Below, piece after piece: positions 6,218 to 14,540 of a stretch of DNA of 20,087 nucleotides. The stretch covers positions 1 through 20,087 of the forward strand of contig CBIFWW010000052.1 of assembly GCA_966186435.1 (NCBI GenBank), read 5' to 3'. The DNA comes from CBIFWW01 sp966186435. GTDB taxonomy: Bacteria > Pseudomonadota > Gammaproteobacteria > Enterobacterales > Enterobacteriaceae. The position numbers and the translations under genes are program-made. Below the pieces are notes generated by a model. It had not been told where the DNA came from. It ran no database searches and worked only from the letters and a program-made list of their open reading frames with translations. Positions within the stretch are counted from its first letter, which is position 1, and every line of letters starts with the position of its first letter.

Positions 6218-7765
6218 ATGTCGGTTTCTAAAAAACCTATGGTGTTGGTTATTCTGGATGGCTACGGCCACCGTGAAAACGTCCAAGATAACGCTATTAC
6301 CAATGCAAAAACGCCGGTAATGGATTCCCTGTGGGCTTCCCGTCCACACTCTTTAATCAATGCATCCGGTTTAGAAGTTGGCCTGCCAGATGGGCAGATG
6401 GGTAACTCTGAAGTGGGCCACGTTAATCTGGGTGCCGGCCGCATCGTTTACCAGGATCTGACTCGCCTGGATGTTGAAATCAAAGACCGCGCATTCTTTG
6501 CCAACCCGGTGCTGACCGCCGCTGTGGATAAAGCCGTTGCCGCAGGTAAAGCCGTTCATCTGATGGGCCTGCTGTCTGCCGGTGGCGTTCACAGCCATGA
6601 AGATCACATCCTGGCGATGGTGGAACTGGCCGCTGAACGTGGCGCTGACAAAATCTATCTGCACGCCTTCCTGGATGGCCGCGATACGCCACCACGTAGC
6701 GCTGAACACTCTCTCCAGAAGTTTGAAGACAAATTCCGCGCTCTGGGTAAAGGCCGCATCGCCTCTATCATTGGCCGTTACTACGCCATGGACCGCGATA
6801 ACCGTTGGGACCGCGTTGAGCTGGCTTATGATCTGATGACTCAGGCCAAAGGCGAATTCCAGGCTGACAGCGCTGTCGCTGGCCTGGCTGCGGCCTATGC
6901 CCGTGATGAAAACGACGAATTTGTAAAACCAACCGTGATCCGTGCTGAAGGCGAAGCTGAAGCCACCTTGGAAGATGGCGATGCGCTGATCTTCATGAAC
7001 TTCCGTGCTGACCGCGCTCGTCAAATCACCCGCGCCTTTGTTAATGCTGATTTCGACGGGTTTGCCCGTAAGAAAGTCGTGAACTTCAGCGATTTCGTGA
7101 TGCTGACCGAATACGCGGCTGATATCAAAACTGCCTGTGCTTACCCACCAGCCTCCCTGGCGAATACCCTGGGCGAATGGCTGGCTAACCACCAGAAAAC
7201 CCAGTTGCGTATCTCCGAAACCGAGAAATATGCCCACGTGACCTTCTTTTTCAACGGCGGTGTTGAAGAGCCGTTCAACGGCGAAGAGCGTGTGCTGGTG
7301 AACTCTCCGAAAGTGGCAACCTACGATTTGCAGCCAGAAATGAGTTCTGCCGAGCTGACAGAGAAACTCACTAGCGCCATCCGTAGCGGCCAGTACGATG
7401 CCATCATCTGTAACTACCCGAACGGCGATATGGTTGGCCACACCGGCATCTTCGAAGCAGCCGTTAGTGCGGTTGAAACCCTGGATGATTGCGTGCGCCA
7501 GGTTGTTGAAGCCGTTGAAGAAGTTGATGGCCAGCTGCTGATCACTGCAGACCATGGTAATGCTGAACAGATGCGCGATCCGGTTACCGGCCAGGCACAC
7601 ACTGCCCATACCAGCCTGCCAGTGCCGCTGATCTATGTTGGTCATGACAACATGAAGGCCGTTGAAGGTGGCAAACTCTCTGATATTGCGCCAACAATGC
7701 TGAGCCTAATGGGGATGGAAATCCCGCAAGAGATGACTGGTAAGCCGCTGTTCATCGTGGAATAA
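6218..7765 (+). CDS. gpmM: GpmM, cofactor-independent phosphoglycerate mutase
   Basis: Manganese-dependent cytoplasmic enzyme interconverting 3- and 2-phosphoglycerate in glycolysis; also called GpmI. The ATG at 6218 has GAGGT 8 bp upstream and gives 515 residues beginning MSVSKKPMVLVILDGYG (E. coli 514). An in-frame ATG at 6191 would add nine unsupported residues. The alkaline-phosphatase-superfamily metal site is visible: D14 in ILDGYG, catalytic serine S64 in QMGNSEVGHVN, HSHEDH and FLDGRDTPPRS in the inserted transferase domain, and ITADHGNAEQM plus HTAHTSLPVP at the C terminus. It heads a probable gpmM-envC-yibQ transcript: envC begins 9 bp after its stop. Confidence 0.98.
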   Translation: MSVSKKPMVLVILDGYGHRENVQDNAITNAKTPVMDSLWASRPHSLINASGLEVGLPDGQMGNSEVGHVNLGAGRIVYQDLTRLDVEIKDRAFFANPVLTAAVDKAVAAGKAVHLMGLLSAGGVHSHEDHILAMVELAAERGADKIYLHAFLDGRDTPPRSAEHSLQKFEDKFRALGKGRIASIIGRYYAMDRDNRWDRVELAYDLMTQAKGEFQADSAVAGLAAAYARDENDEFVKPTVIRAEGEAEATLEDGDALIFMNFRADRARQITRAFVNADFDGFARKKVVNFSDFVMLTEYAADIKTACAYPPASLANTLGEWLANHQKTQLRISETEKYAHVTFFFNGGVEEPFNGEERVLVNSPKVATYDLQPEMSSAELTEKLTSAIRSGQYDAIICNYPNGDMVGHTGIFEAAVSAVETLDDCVRQVVEAVEEVDGQLLITADHGNAEQMRDPVTGQAHTAHTSLPVPLIYVGHDNMKAVEGGKLSDIAPTMLSLMGMEIPQEMTGKPLFIVE

Positions 7766-7769
7766 TCTC

Positions 7770-7783
7770 TCCCCATGAGGGGA
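7770..7783 (+). repeat. Small hairpin enclosing the envC start codon
   Basis: TCCCC (7770-7774) and GGGGA (7779-7783) can pair, with ATGA in the loop; the ATG of this loop is the first possible envC start. The GAGGGGA half would also be a strong Shine-Dalgarno for any start a few codons further on. The structure may limit envC translation relative to gpmM. Seen in sequence; effect inferred. Confidence 0.35.
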
Positions 7784-9058
7784 AAAGCGAATTATTCCAT
7801 CCCAGGGGCCAAGCAACCTAGTCGGTTAACTGTCCGGCCCCTGTTCTACGCCAGCGTATTTACCGCTGGCGTATTGCTATTGCCTTTTGCCAGCCACGCG
7901 GATGAAAAATCCCAGCTTCAGTCGATTCAGCAAAACATCGCGGCGAAAGAAAAAGCCGTGCGTCAGCAGCAACAACAGCGCAGTACCCTCCAGGAACAGT
8001 TGCGTGTACAGGAGCAGGATATTGCCGCCGCCGACAGTAAATTGCGTGATACCCAAAACACACTTAATGACCTGAACAAACAAATCGCGGCAATGAATGC
8101 CTCCATCGCTCGCCTCGAAAAACAACGTAAGGAACAGGAACAAAACCTGTCTTCCATGTTGGATGCTGCGTTTCGTCAGGGCCAGCATTCGGGCATTGAG
8201 TTTGTGCTGAACAGCGAAGAGACGGAGCGCGGAGAGCGGCTGCAAACCTATTTCAAATACTTCAATCAGGCCCGTCAGGAAGCGATTGAAGCCCTGCGTC
8301 AAACCCGTGAACAGGTTGCCGCCCAGAAAACCGATCTGGAAGAGAAACAATCTCAACAGCAGACCCTACTTTACGAGCAAAAAGCCGAGCAGGCCAAGCT
8401 GGAAGCGGCGCGCAATGAGCGTAAAAAGACCATCTCCGGCCTTTCCTCCTCTATTCAGCAGGGCCAGCAGCAGCTGAATGAGATGCGCCAAAACGAATCA
8501 CGCCTGCGTAACAGTATTGCCCGTGCCGCCGCGGCGGCCGCTGCACGCGCAGAAAAAGAAGCGCGCGAAGCTGAACAGGTGCGTTCCCGCCAGAGTCAGG
8601 CTTCCCGCCAGGGTAGCACTTACAAACCGACCGAAAGCGAACGCTCGCTTATGGCGCGGACCGGTGGCCTGGGTTCCCCTCGCGGCCAGGCAGTTTGGCC
8701 CGCCCGCGGCCCGCTGCTGCATCGTTATGGCGAACAGTTACAGGGTGAACTACGCTGGAAGGGTATTGTGATTGGCGCTTCCGAAGGCAGTGAAGTCAAA
8801 GCGATTGCCGATGGCCGCGTCATTCTGGCTGACTGGTTACAGGGTTATGGCCTGGTCGTGGTCGTTGAACACGGTAAAGGCGATATGAGCCTTTACGGCT
8901 ATAACCAAAGCGCGCTGGTCAATGTGGGCACCCAGGTGCGGGCAGGCCAACCCATTGCGCTGGTTGGTAGCAGCGGTGGTCAGGGCCGTCCATCGCTTTA
9001 CTTCGAGATCCGCCGTACCGGCCAGGCGGTCAACCCACTACCTTGGCTGGGAAGATAA
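7775..9058 (+). CDS. envC: EnvC, septal activator of AmiA/AmiB amidases
   Basis: Periplasmic divisome factor that, under FtsEX control, activates the amidases AmiA and AmiB to split septal peptidoglycan. The 427 residues comprise a signal peptide (hydrophobic about 24-38, cleavage likely after SHA at 42), a long glutamine- and alanine-rich coiled coil (about 45-280) and a C-terminal LytM/M23 domain (about 310-427). That domain is degenerate: the zinc-ligand positions read RWKGIVIG and RPSLYFEI instead of the HxxxD and HLHFE types, as in other EnvC proteins, so it regulates rather than cuts. The start is uncertain, since the ATG at 7775 has no upstream Shine-Dalgarno and there is no later ATG, GTG or TTG before the signal peptide. 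It lies 9 bp after gpmM. Confidence 0.95.
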   Translation: MRGKANYSIPGAKQPSRLTVRPLFYASVFTAGVLLLPFASHADEKSQLQSIQQNIAAKEKAVRQQQQQRSTLQEQLRVQEQDIAAADSKLRDTQNTLNDLNKQIAAMNASIARLEKQRKEQEQNLSSMLDAAFRQGQHSGIEFVLNSEETERGERLQTYFKYFNQARQEAIEALRQTREQVAAQKTDLEEKQSQQQTLLYEQKAEQAKLEAARNERKKTISGLSSSIQQGQQQLNEMRQNESRLRNSIARAAAAAAARAEKEAREAEQVRSRQSQASRQGSTYKPTESERSLMARTGGLGSPRGQAVWPARGPLLHRYGEQLQGELRWKGIVIGASEGSEVKAIADGRVILADWLQGYGLVVVVEHGKGDMSLYGYNQSALVNVGTQVRAGQPIALVGSSGGQGRPSLYFEIRRTGQAVNPLPWLGR

Positions 9059-9061
9059 GTT

Positions 9062-10000
9062 TTGCCTCAAATTTGCCACCGTATTCTGTTGTTCCTCGCT
9101 GCCCTGGCAATTAGCACCTCCGCCAGCGCAGGCAAACTCGCAATTGTTATAGATGACTTTGGCTACCGCCCGCAGACCGAAAATCAAGTGATTGCGATGC
9201 CACAGGCTATCTCCGTTGCCGTGTTACCCAATGCACCCCATTCCCGTGAAATAGCGACCAAAGCCCATAACGCCGGGCATGAAGTGCTGATCCATCTGCC
9301 AATGGCCCCTTTGAGCAAACAGCCCTTAGAGAAGGACACCCTGCGCCCGGAGATGAGCAGCGCTGAAATCGAACGCATCATTCGCGAAGCCACCATCAAG
9401 GTGCCTTATGCCGTGGGGCTGAATAACCATATGGGCAGCGCCATGACCTCCAGCCTGTTTGGTATGCAGAAGGTGATGCAAGTGCTGGATCACTACAACT
9501 TTTACTTCCTTGATAGCATGACCATTGGCAATAGCCAATCCATGCGCGCCGCCAGCGGCACCCGGGTAAAAGTCATTAAGCGGAAGGTATTCCTCGATGA
9601 CACCCAGAATGTGGCGGATATTAGCTATCAATTCGATCGCGCCGTCGCCCTGGCTCGCCGCTCTGGTTCCGCCATTGCCATCGGCCACCCCCACCCCACT
9701 ACAGTGCGGGTGTTGCAGCAAAAGCTGGCGAACCTGCCCGCGGATATCGTATTAGTTCGCCCCAGCAGCCTGCTGAATGAGCCGCAGTCAGACTACTCCA
9801 TCCCGAACAATACTACCCCGGGGCAAAAATCCACGTCTGTGCGCCAACCCTTTATTGGGGCTAACACCTGCAAAACCCGTCATAAGCCTGAGCCTATTTA
9901 TGCCAGCCGCTTCTTCACTGTGTTGAGTGACAGCATCAGCCAAAGCAACCTGGTGATGTACTACCAGCACCAGTGGCAAGGTTGGGATAAAAAAAACTGA
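9062..10000 (+). CDS. yibQ: YibQ, divergent polysaccharide deacetylase-like periplasmic protein
   Basis: 312 residues of the divergent polysaccharide deacetylase family (DUF610, COG2861). The start is a TTG at 9062, 3 bp after envC, with GGAAG upstream; it gives MPQICHRILL and a typical signal peptide ending ASA at 23. The mature part begins GKLAIVIDDFGYR, with the paired aspartates (31-32) of the family, then LPMAPLSKQP, NNHMGSAMTS and IGHPHPTTVRVLQQ, which supply histidines in NodB-like positions. E. coli YibQ shares all these. The exact substrate is not established; conserved linkage to envC suggests a role in cell-wall carbohydrate metabolism (inference). It is the last gene of the gpmM-envC-yibQ unit. 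Confidence 0.93.
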   Translation: MPQICHRILLFLAALAISTSASAGKLAIVIDDFGYRPQTENQVIAMPQAISVAVLPNAPHSREIATKAHNAGHEVLIHLPMAPLSKQPLEKDTLRPEMSSAEIERIIREATIKVPYAVGLNNHMGSAMTSSLFGMQKVMQVLDHYNFYFLDSMTIGNSQSMRAASGTRVKVIKRKVFLDDTQNVADISYQFDRAVALARRSGSAIAIGHPHPTTVRVLQQKLANLPADIVLVRPSSLLNEPQSDYSIPNNTTPGQKSTSVRQPFIGANTCKTRHKPEPIYASRFFTVLSDSISQSNLVMYYQHQWQGWDKKN

Positions 10001-10024
10001 ATATCCCCACCGATTATTTATAAT
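9997..10024 (+). promoter_or_regulatory. Candidate promoter for the two-gene glycosyltransferase unit
   Basis: A perfect -10 hexamer TATAAT (10019-10024) stands about 35 bp before the GT4 start, with CTGAAT (9997-10002, 3 of 6 consensus bases) 16 bp upstream as a possible -35. It suggests the two genes can be transcribed independently of gpmM-envC-yibQ. No terminator is visible in the 59-bp gap after yibQ, so read-through is also possible. Confidence 0.5.
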
Positions 10025-10059
10025 GCTCGCTGACTTTTTCAATATGAGAAACAGTGAGC

Positions 10060-11292
10060 ATGTCGCCGCAACAACGTAAAATCCTACTGTTTGACAGTGG
10101 CAAAGAATGGGGCGGTGGCACCAATAGCATGCTGGAGCTGCTGAAAAGGATCGATCGCCAGCGGTTCGCTATCACCTGCTGTTTCTACCATAACTACCGG
10201 CGCGCCGAAGGGGAAAGCATTGAGCAAGTGCTCAATAGCCTGGGGATCCCGATGGTAATTCTGCCCGCCCGCCGCCAGCCTCTTTGGGCTAAAGTCGCTA
10301 AGGAATTGGGCCGTGGTCTGCTGTTTTTCTCCCGCAATGGCCGCAAAGCTTTCACCCGCAAGATGGACAGCCTGTGGCGCATCGGCCCTCATGCCCGCGC
10401 CCTGCGTAAGCTGCTACTGGATGGCAGTTATGACATGCTGTATATGAACAACCAGCCAGGCTCAAACGAAGAGGGTTACCGTGCCGTGTCCGGGCTGCCG
10501 GTGGCGTTGGTTCAACATTGCCGCATAGAGCCGGTGCTCTCCCCGGCGCTGGTGTCTTTGGTCAACCAGCGGGTTGATAAAATCATTGCTGTTTCCCACG
10601 GGGTTCAACGGGTGCTGGTGAACAATGGCGTGAAGCCGGAGTATTGTGTCACCGTCAATAACGCCATTGATATTCATCAGTCATTACCAGACCCCCAGCA
10701 AATGCGCCAAGGGCTGGGGATTGATGATGACACTTTCGTCTTTGGTAGCATTGGCTCCCTGATCGCCCGCAAATCAAACCATCATACTCTGGAAGCGCTG
10801 GCGGAATTTCAACGCCAACAGCCCCAGGCAAAGTGGAAGATGCTACTGCTGGGCGAAGGGCCTGAGTGGGCTGCATTAGAGAAACAAGCCCAGTCGCTGA
10901 ATATTGCCGATCGGGTGGTTTTCACCGGTTTCCGCAATAATCCGCTCGATTATCTCGCTGCGTTTGACACTTTTATCCTGGCATCCAGCAGCGAAGGCTT
11001 ACCCCGCGTGGTGCTGGAATCCATGTTGATGGGTATTCCGGTGATCGGCTCCGATGTAACCGGTACCGCAGAATTAATCAGCCATCAGCAGACCGGCCTG
11101 CTGTTCCCCTGGGGGCACAGCCAGCTGCTGGCGGAACACATTTTGAATATTTGGCAGGATGCCAGTTTGCGCCAACGCCTGGCTACCAACGCCCAACAGC
11201 ACGTACGTGACCACTATGCCATCGAACATTATGTTGCTGGCGTGGAGAAGGTTTTAGGCCAAACCCAAACGAGACGCTCAGCCCATGTTTAA
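10060..11292 (+). CDS. GT4-family glycosyltransferase (substrate unknown)
   Basis: About 410 residues with the GT-B two-domain layout of retaining GT4 transferases. The N-terminal domain opens KILLFDSGKEWGGGTNSML, with the glycine-rich acceptor-side loop. The C-terminal nucleotide-sugar domain has FGSIGSLIARKSNH, LLLGEGPE, VVFTGFR and the EX7E signature at E312/E320 in SSEGLPRVVLE. No signal peptide or clear membrane segment is present, so it probably works at the cytoplasmic face. ATG 10060 is chosen; GTG 10054 in the same frame is an alternative (GAGA at 10046). It overlaps the next gene by 8 bp, implying joint function. E. coli has the unrelated minus-strand yibD (waaH) here. Possible acceptors are LPS core or another envelope glycan; the sequence does not decide. 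Confidence 0.88.
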   Translation: MSPQQRKILLFDSGKEWGGGTNSMLELLKRIDRQRFAITCCFYHNYRRAEGESIEQVLNSLGIPMVILPARRQPLWAKVAKELGRGLLFFSRNGRKAFTRKMDSLWRIGPHARALRKLLLDGSYDMLYMNNQPGSNEEGYRAVSGLPVALVQHCRIEPVLSPALVSLVNQRVDKIIAVSHGVQRVLVNNGVKPEYCVTVNNAIDIHQSLPDPQQMRQGLGIDDDTFVFGSIGSLIARKSNHHTLEALAEFQRQQPQAKWKMLLLGEGPEWAALEKQAQSLNIADRVVFTGFRNNPLDYLAAFDTFILASSSEGLPRVVLESMLMGIPVIGSDVTGTAELISHQQTGLLFPWGHSQLLAEHILNIWQDASLRQRLATNAQQHVRDHYAIEHYVAGVEKVLGQTQTRRSAHV

Positions 11293-12202
11293 CTTTTTGA
11301 ATCCGCGCTATCGCCACATCAGGTCGCGCCACAATATTCCTTATGCGTCGCTGCCGGCATCGGCGCAGAGCGTACCGGTAACATCGGTTGTTATCCCGTG
11401 TACCGGGGCCGATTACATTGAAGAGGCGCTGTTATCAGCCACCTTCGCTGCCCGCTACGCCCCTGATTTAGAAGAAATTGTTATTGTCAGCGATCAGCCT
11501 GAAAATGCATTTGGTGAACTGCCAGCTAAAACCCGGGTAGTGACCCTGGATTTGCCTCAACGCGAGGAAGGCTATCGCTATAAGCAGATTTACCTGAGCC
11601 GCCTGGTAAAACTCAATGCCCCACTGCATGCACGGGGGGATGGGGTTTTGATGATCGATTCCGATCTCAACCTGCTGCAAATGCCTGAATTCAATGTGCA
11701 GGATCAACACATTTACTCCAGCTTCCGTCAGGGAAAAATGATTGCCAAACTGGATGGTGCGCCTGTGGAGAAAGTGCCGGCCTACTACAAAGAGACCGTA
11801 CGCCCGTTTATCGTCGACCACGTCAACGGGGCTTTTCTCGCGGCAACACGCAAAACCTGGCGCCGCATTTGCCCACTCTGGCTGACCCTGTTCCAGGACA
11901 CTTGGGAACTAATGGATGATAGCCAGCCACCAACGGATCAGCTGCCGCTGGCTGCATTGCTGGATATGCTCGATTTAAAAACCGTGAATCTGGGTGACTG
12001 GATGAACTGGCCGGTATCGAAAAAGATCGGTGGGCAGGAAGCGGTGGTGCCTAAAGAAGTAGTGGGTGCCCACGGCGGTTTCCCGCTGTCTGAATGGCAG
12101 AAATATCTCGAATCCGCCGATAACAAGCTGTGCTTTAAGGGGCAGGATTACACCCGCAAGGTGCGTTATCTCACCGATGATGAGAAAAAGCAGCAGTCAT
12201 AA
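11285..12202 (+). CDS. Putative GT-A-fold glycosyltransferase, unassigned
   Basis: 305 residues that I cannot place in a named family with certainty. The layout resembles GT-A transferases: an N-terminal strand-loop VTSVVIPCTGADYIEEAL (32-49), EEIVIVSD (63-70), then VLMIDSDLNLLQ (121-132), whose DSD at 125-127 fits a metal-binding DXD motif. Later conserved-looking pieces are VDHVNGAFLAATRKTW and PTDQLPLAALLDML, as in enzymes placing an acceptor after the DXD. No signal peptide or transmembrane segment is seen. The start at 11285 lies within the last codons of the GT4 gene (8-bp overlap), so the two are probably coupled and act in one pathway. It ends just before a hairpin and converges with tdh. 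An inactive or different nucleotide-sugar enzyme is possible. Confidence 0.72.
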   Translation: MFNFLNPRYRHIRSRHNIPYASLPASAQSVPVTSVVIPCTGADYIEEALLSATFAARYAPDLEEIVIVSDQPENAFGELPAKTRVVTLDLPQREEGYRYKQIYLSRLVKLNAPLHARGDGVLMIDSDLNLLQMPEFNVQDQHIYSSFRQGKMIAKLDGAPVEKVPAYYKETVRPFIVDHVNGAFLAATRKTWRRICPLWLTLFQDTWELMDDSQPPTDQLPLAALLDMLDLKTVNLGDWMNWPVSKKIGGQEAVVPKEVVGAHGGFPLSEWQKYLESADNKLCFKGQDYTRKVRYLTDDEKKQQS

Positions 12203-12205
12203 GAG

Positions 12206-12224
12206 AGGGGCCAATGGCCCCTTT
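12206..12224. terminator. Terminator hairpin between the glycosyltransferase unit and tdh
   Basis: A 7-bp stem AGGGGCC/GGCCCCT with a 3-base loop (AAT) follows the stop at 12202, with three T directly at its end (12222-12224). It lies between two convergent transcripts, 8 bp from the tdh stop, so it may serve both strands, though the T run is short on either side. Confidence 0.65.
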
Positions 12225-12231
12225 CGCAATA

Positions 12232-13257
12232 TCAATCCCAGCTCAGAATAACCTTCCCGGACTGGCCGGAACGCATGGCATCAAAGCCTTGCTGGAAGTC
12301 ATCAATCCCGAAACGGTGGGTAATGATTGGCGAGAGATCCAGGCCGGACTGAATCAGAGCCGCCATCTTGTACCAGGTCTCAAACATCTCACGGCCATAA
12401 ATGCCTTTGATGAACAGCCCCTTAAAGATGACTTTGGTCCAGTCGATGGACATTTCAGACGGCGGAATACCCAGCATTGCAATACGGCCACCGTGGTTCA
12501 TGGTGTCAAGCATGGAGCGGAATGCCGGTGGCGCACCAGACATCTCCAGGCCCACATCGAACCCTTCAGTCATGCCTAGTTCAGCCATCACATCGGTAAG
12601 TTTCTCTTCCGATACATTCACCGCCCGGGTGACGCCCATTTTGCGCGCCAGGCTGAGGCGATATTCGTTTACATCAGTGATCACCACATTGCGTGCACCC
12701 ACGTGCTTCGCCACTGCGGCCGCCATGATGCCAATAGGGCCAGCGCCGGAAACCAGCACGTCCTCGCCCACCAGATCAAAGGAGAGCGCAGTATGAACCG
12801 CGTTACCAAACGGGTCGAAAATGGAGGCCAAATCGTCAGAAATATTATCCGGGATTTTGAAGGCATTGAAGGCCGGGATCACCAGATACTCGGCGAAACA
12901 GCCCGGACGGTTTACACCCACACCGCTAGTATTGCGGCACAGGTGAGTGCGGCCCGCCCGGCAATTGCGGCAATGCCCGCAGGTGATATGACCTTCGCCA
13001 GATACCCGATCGCCAATCTTAAAGCCTTTTACTTCCTGGCCAATATCGACTACTTCACCCACATATTCGTGGCCAACCACCATCGGCACCGGGATAGTCT
13101 TCTGTGACCACTCGTCCCAGTTGTAGATATGCACGTCGGTGCCGCAAATCGCGGTTTTGCGGATCTTAATCAGCAGGTCATTGTGGCCCATCTCCGGCGC
13201 CGGAGCATCGGTCATCCAAATGCCTTCTTCTGCTTTCAGCTTCGCTAATGCTTTCAT
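12232..13257 (-). CDS. tdh: Tdh, L-threonine 3-dehydrogenase
   Basis: Zinc-dependent, NAD+-linked medium-chain dehydrogenase that oxidises L-threonine to 2-amino-3-ketobutyrate, which Kbl then cleaves. The 341 residues equal E. coli Tdh. Catalytic zinc ligands C38 (AICGTD) and H63-E64 (GHEYVGEV), structural zinc cysteines C93, C96, C99 and C107, and the nucleotide-binding GAGPIG (171-176) are all present. The start is preceded by AAGGAAAT on the minus strand. It follows kbl by 9 bp in a kbl-tdh operon, the usual arrangement. Expression in E. coli is leucine/Lrp-responsive; no Lrp site can be assigned by eye here. Confidence 0.98.
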   Translation of the reverse strand: MKALAKLKAEEGIWMTDAPAPEMGHNDLLIKIRKTAICGTDVHIYNWDEWSQKTIPVPMVVGHEYVGEVVDIGQEVKGFKIGDRVSGEGHITCGHCRNCRAGRTHLCRNTSGVGVNRPGCFAEYLVIPAFNAFKIPDNISDDLASIFDPFGNAVHTALSFDLVGEDVLVSGAGPIGIMAAAVAKHVGARNVVITDVNEYRLSLARKMGVTRAVNVSEEKLTDVMAELGMTEGFDVGLEMSGAPPAFRSMLDTMNHGGRIAMLGIPPSEMSIDWTKVIFKGLFIKGIYGREMFETWYKMAALIQSGLDLSPIITHRFGIDDFQQGFDAMRSGQSGKVILSWD

Positions 13258-13266
13258 GACATTTCC

Positions 13267-14463
13267 TTAGGCAATCACACCCAGTTGTTTACCAATACGG
13301 ATAAAGGCAGCAATCGCCCGTTCGATTTGTTCCGGGCTATGAGCCGCAGACATCTGGGTACGGATACGGGCCTGGCCCTTCGGCACCACCGGGTAGAAGA
13401 ACCCGGTCACATAGATACCTTCTTTTTGCAGCTCGCGGGCAAAGTTTTGCGCCACCACCGCATCACCCAGCATCACTGGGATAATGGCGTGATCGGCCCC
13501 GGCCAGGGTGAACCCGGCGGCGCTCATTTTTTCACGGAACAGACGGGCATTAGACCACAGGCGATCCCGCAGCTCGGCACCGGACTCAACCATTTCCAGC
13601 ACCTTAATGGAGGCCCCCACGATGGCCGGTGCCAGGGAGTTGGAGAACAGATACGGGCGGGAGCGCTGGCGCAGCCATTCCACCACTTCTTTGCGGGCAG
13701 CGGTATAACCGCCGGAAGCGCCACCTAGGGCTTTACCCAGGGTGCCGGTGATAATATCCACTCGGCCCATTACGTCACAGTATTCGTGGGAGCCGCGGCC
13801 GTTTTCACCGACAAAGCCTACGGCGTGGGAGTCATCCACCATCACCAGCGCATCATACTGATCAGCCAGGTCACACACCCCTTTCAGGTTGGCGATCACG
13901 CCATCCATGGAGAACACGCCATCGGTGGCGATCAGCGCATGGCGGGCACCGGCAGCACGGGCCTCTTTCAGGCAAGCTTCTAGCTCTTGCATGTCATTAT
14001 TGGCATAGCGGAAACGCTTGGCTTTACACAGGCGCACGCCATCGATGATCGAGGCGTGGTTTAGCGCATCAGAAATGATGGCATCTTCCGGGCCGAGCAG
14101 GGTTTCAAACAACCCGCCGTTGGCATCAAAGCAAGAAGAGTACAGGATGGAATCTTCCATACCGAGGAAGTTCGCCAGCTTTTGTTCCAGCTGCTTGTGG
14201 CTATCCTGGGTACCGCAGATAAAGCGCACGGAGGCCATACCAAAACCGTGGGTGTCCATGCCTTGCTTCGCCGCATCAATCAGCTCAGGGTGGTTCGCCA
14301 GGCCGAGATAGTTGTTGGCGCAGAAGTTGATGACGTGGCTTCCATCAGCCACAGTGATATCTGCCTGTTGGGCAGAGGTGATGATACGTTCTTCTTTAAA
14401 CAACCCTTCCGCCCGCGCACTTTCCAGCTGAGCGTTTAACTGCTGATAAAAATCCCCTCGCAT
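13267..14463 (-). CDS. kbl: Kbl, 2-amino-3-ketobutyrate CoA ligase
   Basis: PLP-dependent enzyme of the alpha-oxoamine synthase family, splitting 2-amino-3-ketobutyrate with CoA into glycine and acetyl-CoA. The 398 residues match the E. coli length. The PLP lysine is K244 in TGTLGKALGGASGG; DDSHAVGF (about 210-217) supplies the aspartate and histidine that hold the cofactor, and FCANNYLGL near residue 50 is typical of the family. The ATG at 14463 has GGAG 7 bp upstream on the minus strand. It is the first gene of kbl-tdh and is divergent from hldD. Confidence 0.98.
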   Translation of the reverse strand: MRGDFYQQLNAQLESARAEGLFKEERIITSAQQADITVADGSHVINFCANNYLGLANHPELIDAAKQGMDTHGFGMASVRFICGTQDSHKQLEQKLANFLGMEDSILYSSCFDANGGLFETLLGPEDAIISDALNHASIIDGVRLCKAKRFRYANNDMQELEACLKEARAAGARHALIATDGVFSMDGVIANLKGVCDLADQYDALVMVDDSHAVGFVGENGRGSHEYCDVMGRVDIITGTLGKALGGASGGYTAARKEVVEWLRQRSRPYLFSNSLAPAIVGASIKVLEMVESGAELRDRLWSNARLFREKMSAAGFTLAGADHAIIPVMLGDAVVAQNFARELQKEGIYVTGFFYPVVPKGQARIRTQMSAAHSPEQIERAIAAFIRIGKQLGVIA

Positions 14464-14540
14464 TGCGATTCTCCAAGTAGGGCAAATTTCGACATATACT
14501 ACCTAAAGGTATGCCATTGGACGAGATGACGCTTCATGCT

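Noticed and set aside
6371..7645. 424-codon open frame on the minus strand opposite gpmM
   Set aside because: It lies wholly inside gpmM, whose catalytic motifs are certain. Long antisense frames are common opposite codon-biased highly expressed genes, and its translation shows no recognisable domain.
7877..8356. 159-codon antisense frame opposite the envC coiled coil
   Set aside because: It arises from the repetitive Gln/Ala-rich codons of envC; its leucine- and phenylalanine-rich translation is the mirror of those codons.
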